Shown piece after piece: positions 5,568 through 8,091 of a stretch of DNA of 8,091 nt. How positions within the stretch are numbered: position 1 is the first letter of the stretch; every line of letters begins with the position of its first letter. This stretch comes from Maritimibacter sp. (GTDB lineage: Bacteria; Pseudomonadota; Alphaproteobacteria; Rhodobacterales; Rhodobacteraceae). A model generated the notes under the pieces. That model saw only the letters and a program-made list of their open reading frames with translations. It made no database searches and was not told where the DNA came from. A program made the position numbers and the translations under genes. The stretch is from NCBI GenBank assembly GCA_003520545.1, contig DOUP01000137.1, positions 1 through 8,091 on the forward strand. The letters are read 5' to 3'.

Positions 5568-6505
5568 ATGCGTCGGGCCTCGATCGCCTCCCAGATCTTC
5601 GCGGTGATATTCACACCGTCGAAGCGCTCAAGCTCCTGGATGCCCGTGGGGGAGGTCACGTTGATCTCGGTGAGCCAGTCGCCGATCACGTCGATCCCGA
5701 CGAAAACCTGGCCCTTCTCGCGCAGAAGCGGGCCGATGCGGGCGCAAATCTCGCGGTCCCGGTCGGTCAGTTCGACCTTCTCCGGGCGTCCGCCCACATG
5801 CATGTTCGAGCGGGTTTCGCCCTCGGCAGGCACCCGGTTGATGGCACCGACCGGTTCGCCATCGACCAGGATCACCCGCTTGTCGCCCTTGGACACGGCG
5901 GGCAGGAATTTCTGCGCGATCAGCGGCTCGCGGTTGATGCCGGCAAAAAGTTCGTGGAGCGAGGCAAGGTTGCGGTCGTTCGGGTCGAGACGGAACACCC
6001 CTGCGCCGCCATTGCCGTAGAGCGGCTTGAGGATCATGTCGCCATGCTCCTCCTTGAAATCCTTCAACGCCTCGAAAGACCGCGCGATCATGGTCGGCGG
6101 CGTCAGGTCGGGGAATTGCAGGACCAGGAGTTTCTCGGGATAGTTGCGCACCCAGAACGGGTCGTTCACCACGAGCGTCTTCGGGTGGATCATGTCGAGC
6201 AGATGCGTGGTCGTGATATAACCCATGTCGAAGGGCGGGTCTTGACGGAGCCAGACCACGTCGAAGGAGCCGAGATCGACCTCGACCATTTCGCCCTTGG
6301 TGAAATGGTCGCCCTGAACCCGTTGCACGGTGATCGGCCAACCTCTCGCCAGCACCCGGCCCTCGCGGTAGATCAACTGGTCGGGCGTGTAGTAAAACAG
6401 CTCATGCCCGCGGGCCTGCGCCTCTTCGGCAATACGAAAGGTGCTGTCAGCGTCGATGTTGACGGACTCGATCGGGTCCATCTGAAAGGCGACTTTAAGT
6501 GCCAT
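5564..6505 (-). CDS. gshB: Glutathione synthase
   Basis: 313-residue GshB, close to the E. coli length. It joins glycine to gamma-glutamylcysteine with ATP to form glutathione in the cytosol. The N-terminal domain begins KVAFQMDPIESVNIDADST (4-22), a family hallmark, and continues with WLRQDPPFDMGYITTTHLLD (85-104) and VVNDPFWVRNYPEKL (112-126). The ATP-grasp region has MILKPLYGNGGAGVF (157-171, with Lys160 and the Gly-rich loop), VILVDGEPVGAINRVPAEGETRSN (211-234, glutathione-contact loop), and GIDVIGDWLTEINVTSPTGIQEL (270-292) with metal or substrate residues Asp272, Glu280 and Asn282. All key positions look intact. The ATG at 6505 has GGGAG (complement of 6512-6516) 6 nt upstream. It sits 59 nt after yraN and overlaps the esterase by GTGA, consistent with one operon. 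Confidence 0.97.
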   Translation of the reverse strand: MALKVAFQMDPIESVNIDADSTFRIAEEAQARGHELFYYTPDQLIYREGRVLARGWPITVQRVQGDHFTKGEMVEVDLGSFDVVWLRQDPPFDMGYITTTHLLDMIHPKTLVVNDPFWVRNYPEKLLVLQFPDLTPPTMIARSFEALKDFKEEHGDMILKPLYGNGGAGVFRLDPNDRNLASLHELFAGINREPLIAQKFLPAVSKGDKRVILVDGEPVGAINRVPAEGETRSNMHVGGRPEKVELTDRDREICARIGPLLREKGQVFVGIDVIGDWLTEINVTSPTGIQELERFDGVNITAKIWEAIEARRM

Positions 6506-6564
6506 GCGTCACTCCCGGCTTTTCACCTTACATGGCGCAGGTCGGTGGGTTCTTCAATGGCTTG

Positions 6565-6915
6565 TTATTGGGTGATGTTTTCAAGCCGCTTCATTTGTCC
6601 CATGCCGTCGACCATGGCGAGATTGACCCGCATTCCAGCAAGCATCCCGCCCGGAACACCGGCAACGAACTCCATGGCCGTCTGGCAGATACGACCGAGT
6701 TGCGCGGGGGACAGCGCTCGGGCCGCGCGGGAAAAGTCGCGGGCCTTCTTCACTTCGACGAAAACGTAATCGCTCCCCTCGCGCAAAATGAGGTCGACCT
6801 CGCCACCCGACCCGCGAAACCGGCGCGCGATCACTTCGCTTCCGCGTTTTTCATAGTCTCGTGCCACCGCGTCTTCTGCCGACAGCCCCGCCAAATACGA
6901 CCCACGTCCCGACAT
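6565..6915 (-). CDS. yraN: YraN/UPF0102 family protein (restriction-endonuclease-like fold)
   Basis: 116-residue protein of the UPF0102/YraN family, widely conserved in bacteria and related in fold to type II restriction and Holliday-junction nucleases. Its cellular task is not established. The nuclease-like core is visible: Glu14 in the first helix, GSGGEVDLIL (35-44) with Glu39 and Asp41, and YVFVEVKKAR (50-59) with Glu54 and Lys56, matching the pattern E-x-D ... E-V-K. Position 57 is Lys where many homologues have another residue before Arg. The ATG at 6915 starts one nt after the rsmI stop, with AAGGAAG (complement of 6922-6928) 6 nt upstream inside the end of rsmI. A longer in-frame reading up to 7002 lies wholly over rsmI and was not used. 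Position after rsmI matches the yraL-yraN neighbourhood in many proteobacteria. Confidence 0.93.
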   Translation of the reverse strand: MSGRGSYLAGLSAEDAVARDYEKRGSEVIARRFRGSGGEVDLILREGSDYVFVEVKKARDFSRAARALSPAQLGRICQTAMEFVAGVPGGMLAGMRVNLAMVDGMGQMKRLENITQ

Positions 6916-6916
6916 G

Positions 6917-7771
6917 TCAGTCTTCCTTCTCCATAGCCAAGGCCGCTTGGTATACTTGACGTTTTGGCAGTCCGAAGGCCTCGGCCACGGTCGCTGCCGC
7001 ATCCTTGATCCGCATGGTTTCCAACGCTTTGCGCAAGGCCGTCTCCATATCCTCGGTGCTCACATCGTCAGACCCTTGGCCAAGAACCAAAACGATCTCG
7101 CCCTTCGGCGGATCGGTCGCGACACTTGCCAAGACCTCCGACACAGATCCCCGACGAACCTCTTCAAATCGTTTTGTGAGTTCCCGGCACAACGCCACCT
7201 CACGTTCCCCGTCAAGGTCGCACAAAACATCTAACGTTTCCCTAATCCGTTTCGGGCTTTCATAAAGCACCAGCGTCGCGGGTATCTGCAAAAGTTCGGT
7301 CAGCCATGTGCGCCGCGCCCCGGCGCCGCTTGGAGGAAAACCCGCGAACAGGAACCGGTCGGTGGGCAGACCGGACAGGCTCAGCGCGACCGGCAAGGCC
7401 GACGCTCCGGGCGCCGAGGTTACCATGTGTCCCGCCGCGACGACCTCCCGCGCGAGTGCATATCCGGGGTCCGCGATAAGCGGCGTTCCGGCCTCGCTCA
7501 CATAGGCCACCGACCGCCCCTCGCCCAGGAGTTTCACGATCCCCGCGCGCCCCTGAGGGCCGGAATGATCGTGATAAGGGATCAGCGGACGCCCGCCGAC
7601 CTCGATCCCGTGGATGGTCATCAGTTTTCGGGCCGTGCGCGTGTCCTCCGCGGCGATCACGTCGGCGTTGGCCAGGATATCCAGCGCGCGCAAGGTGATG
7701 TCGCGCGCGTTCCCGATCGGCGTCGCGACGAGGTAAAGTCCCGGCGCCAGAGAAACGGGCTCAGGTTTCAA
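6917..7771 (-). CDS. rsmI: 16S rRNA (cytidine-1402-2'-O)-methyltransferase RsmI
   Basis: 284-residue RsmI (YraL), a tetrapyrrole-methylase-fold SAM enzyme that methylates the ribose of C1402 in the decoding centre of 16S rRNA, supporting accurate initiation. Motifs in order: GLYLVATPIGN (11-21), the SAM-site AEDTR (41-45), IPYHDHSG (64-71), YVSEAGTPLIADPG (90-103), APGASALPVALSLSGLP (120-136), FLFAGFPP (140-147) and LYESPKR (169-175), then the family C-terminal region. The start is a TTG at 7771. An in-frame stop (TGA, complement of 7787-7789) lies five codons upstream with no ATG or GTG between, while the next internal Met (51) would delete the SAM-binding start. CAGG (complement of 7779-7782) about 7 nt upstream can serve as ribosome binding site. 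It heads the leftward group rsmI-yraN-gshB-esterase and is divergent from the lipoprotein gene. Confidence 0.96.
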   Translation of the reverse strand: MKPEPVSLAPGLYLVATPIGNARDITLRALDILANADVIAAEDTRTARKLMTIHGIEVGGRPLIPYHDHSGPQGRAGIVKLLGEGRSVAYVSEAGTPLIADPGYALAREVVAAGHMVTSAPGASALPVALSLSGLPTDRFLFAGFPPSGAGARRTWLTELLQIPATLVLYESPKRIRETLDVLCDLDGEREVALCRELTKRFEEVRRGSVSEVLASVATDPPKGEIVLVLGQGSDDVSTEDMETALRKALETMRIKDAAATVAEAFGLPKRQVYQAALAMEKED

Positions 7772-7893
7772 GGGTGGACCTGCCTTTCACAACGCTTATT
7801 ATGCCGCAAGCTGCGGGGTGAGTCTTGTTCCCCCGTCAACGCGCTGCTAACCGCGCTTTTATACACGGCACCAGCGAAAAGAGGATGCCCCCT
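7772..7893. promoter_or_regulatory. Divergent rsmI/lpoA-like intergenic region
   Basis: The largest gap of the window must carry promoters for both neighbours. A perfect inverted repeat CCGCA-AGC-TGCGG lies at 7804-7816. On the minus strand CATAAT (complement of 7798-7803) could be a -10 for rsmI, with AAGACT 17 bp upstream as a poor -35; the palindrome would lie in the spacer. On the plus strand TATACA (7860-7865) is the best -10 candidate for the lipoprotein gene, with only GTCAAC-like sequence (7835-7840) near a -35. CTAACC (7847-7852) with TCAA seven nt before it faintly resembles the TTAA-N7-TTAAC pattern seen before comM. All of these are weak matches by eye. Confidence 0.35.
7878..7884 (+). 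promoter_or_regulatory. Ribosome binding site choosing the ATG at 7894
   Basis: AAAGAGG precedes two in-frame ATGs. The first (7885) directly abuts the motif, leaving no spacer; the second (7894) has 9 nt. The second is therefore the likely start, and the product loses only the residues Met-Pro-Pro. Confidence 0.6.
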
Positions 7894-8091
7894 ATGTTTG
7901 CTTTTTTGCGCCGCGCTCGCAAGGTTCCGGCGATGATCTTCGCCCTGATTTCAGTCCTGTTTCTGGCCAGTTGCGGCGAGGGGTTGCCGACCGTCGGCGG
8001 GGGCGGACCGAACATCGACACCTCGAAACCCGTGCCAGTCGCGCTCCTGGTGCCCGGCGGGTCTTCTTCGGCGACCGACAACACGCTGGCG
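7894..8091 (+). CDS. Lipoprotein, probable LpoA/LppC-type penicillin-binding-protein activator, N-terminal part
   Basis: Only the first 66 codons are present; the gene runs off the right edge. The N-terminus is a clear lipoprotein signal: basic residues RRARK (6-10), a hydrophobic core MIFALISVLFL (14-24) and the lipobox LASC with the lipidated Cys27. After a Gly-rich linker (28-40) comes KPVPVALLVPGGSSSATDN, which looks like the first strand and turn of a periplasmic-binding-protein type I domain, as in the C-terminal half of LpoA. LpoA-type lipoproteins activate bifunctional peptidoglycan synthases; in alphaproteobacteria shorter relatives with only this domain are annotated as PBP activators. 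The location next to rsmI and yraN matches yraM (lpoA) in E. coli and supports this reading. It could instead be a branched-chain amino-acid-binding-like lipoprotein. The start at 7894 follows AAAGAGG by 9 nt. Confidence 0.8.
   Translation, partial: MFAFLRRARKVPAMIFALISVLFLASCGEGLPTVGGGGPNIDTSKPVPVALLVPGGSSSATDNTLA

Noticed and set aside
4665..6020. Long plus-strand open frame of 451 codons opposite the esterase and gshB genes.
   Set aside because: It is the antisense reading of two strongly recognisable genes, rich in Arg and Pro as expected of a GC-rich shadow, with no recognisable motif.
6529..6557. Possible separate gshB promoter on the minus strand: TTGAAG (complement of 6552-6557), 17-bp spacer, CATGTA (complement of 6529-6534).
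   Set aside because: The -35 matches 4 of 6 but the -10 only about 2 of 6 bases. The gene fits an operon with rsmI and yraN without it.
1..8091. Defence system, prophage, mobile element or biosynthetic cluster.
   Set aside because: All eleven genes belong to ordinary core families with uniform base composition. No transposase, integrase, toxin-antitoxin pair or repeat array is visible.

Overview
The window is a GC-rich, tightly packed stretch of an alphaproteobacterial chromosome. Protein sequences, gene order and the CtrA-like boxes upstream of comM point to the Rhodobacterales (Rhodobacter/Roseobacter group). This placement is inferred from recognised families, not from a database search. 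Eleven protein-coding genes cover nearly everything. The largest gap is 122 bp, so no gene-free stretch exceeds 300 bp. I see no rRNA, tRNA, IS element, integrase, prophage gene, CRISPR array or large repeat.

Left part (1-2290). On the minus strand are the first 91 codons of coaBC (coenzyme A synthesis), which runs off the left edge, and upstream of it a secreted ChaN-like protein. Divergent from ChaN, on the plus strand, are cobU/cobP (adenosylcobinamide kinase/guanylyltransferase) and a histidine phosphatase. These two overlap by ATGA and probably form a cobalamin nucleotide-loop pair, with the phosphatase as candidate CobC.

Middle part (2291-4639, plus strand). A stand-alone glutathione S-transferase is followed by comM/yifB, an AAA+ ATPase linked to DNA uptake. 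The 66-bp gap before comM holds four GTTAAC/CTAACC half-sites that resemble CtrA boxes. In Rhodobacter capsulatus, comM is needed to receive gene transfer agent DNA and recipient ability depends on CtrA, so this is the most interesting regulatory signal here.

Right part (4617-7771, minus strand). Four close genes form a probable operon in the order rsmI (16S rRNA methyltransferase), yraN (nuclease-fold protein), gshB (glutathione synthase) and an HSL-type esterase. The esterase converges on comM with a 23-bp overlap. Divergent from rsmI at the right edge is the start of a lipoprotein gene, probably an LpoA/LppC-type penicillin-binding-protein activator. This keeps the yraL-yraM-yraN neighbourhood known from Escherichia coli, with changed orientation.

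The window is essentially core housekeeping DNA. I found no convincing undescribed system. The points worth a second look are regulatory (CtrA-like boxes, short palindromes in divergent gaps), translational (TTG start, ATGA and GTGA couplings) or residue-level (Glu as the esterase catalytic acid).
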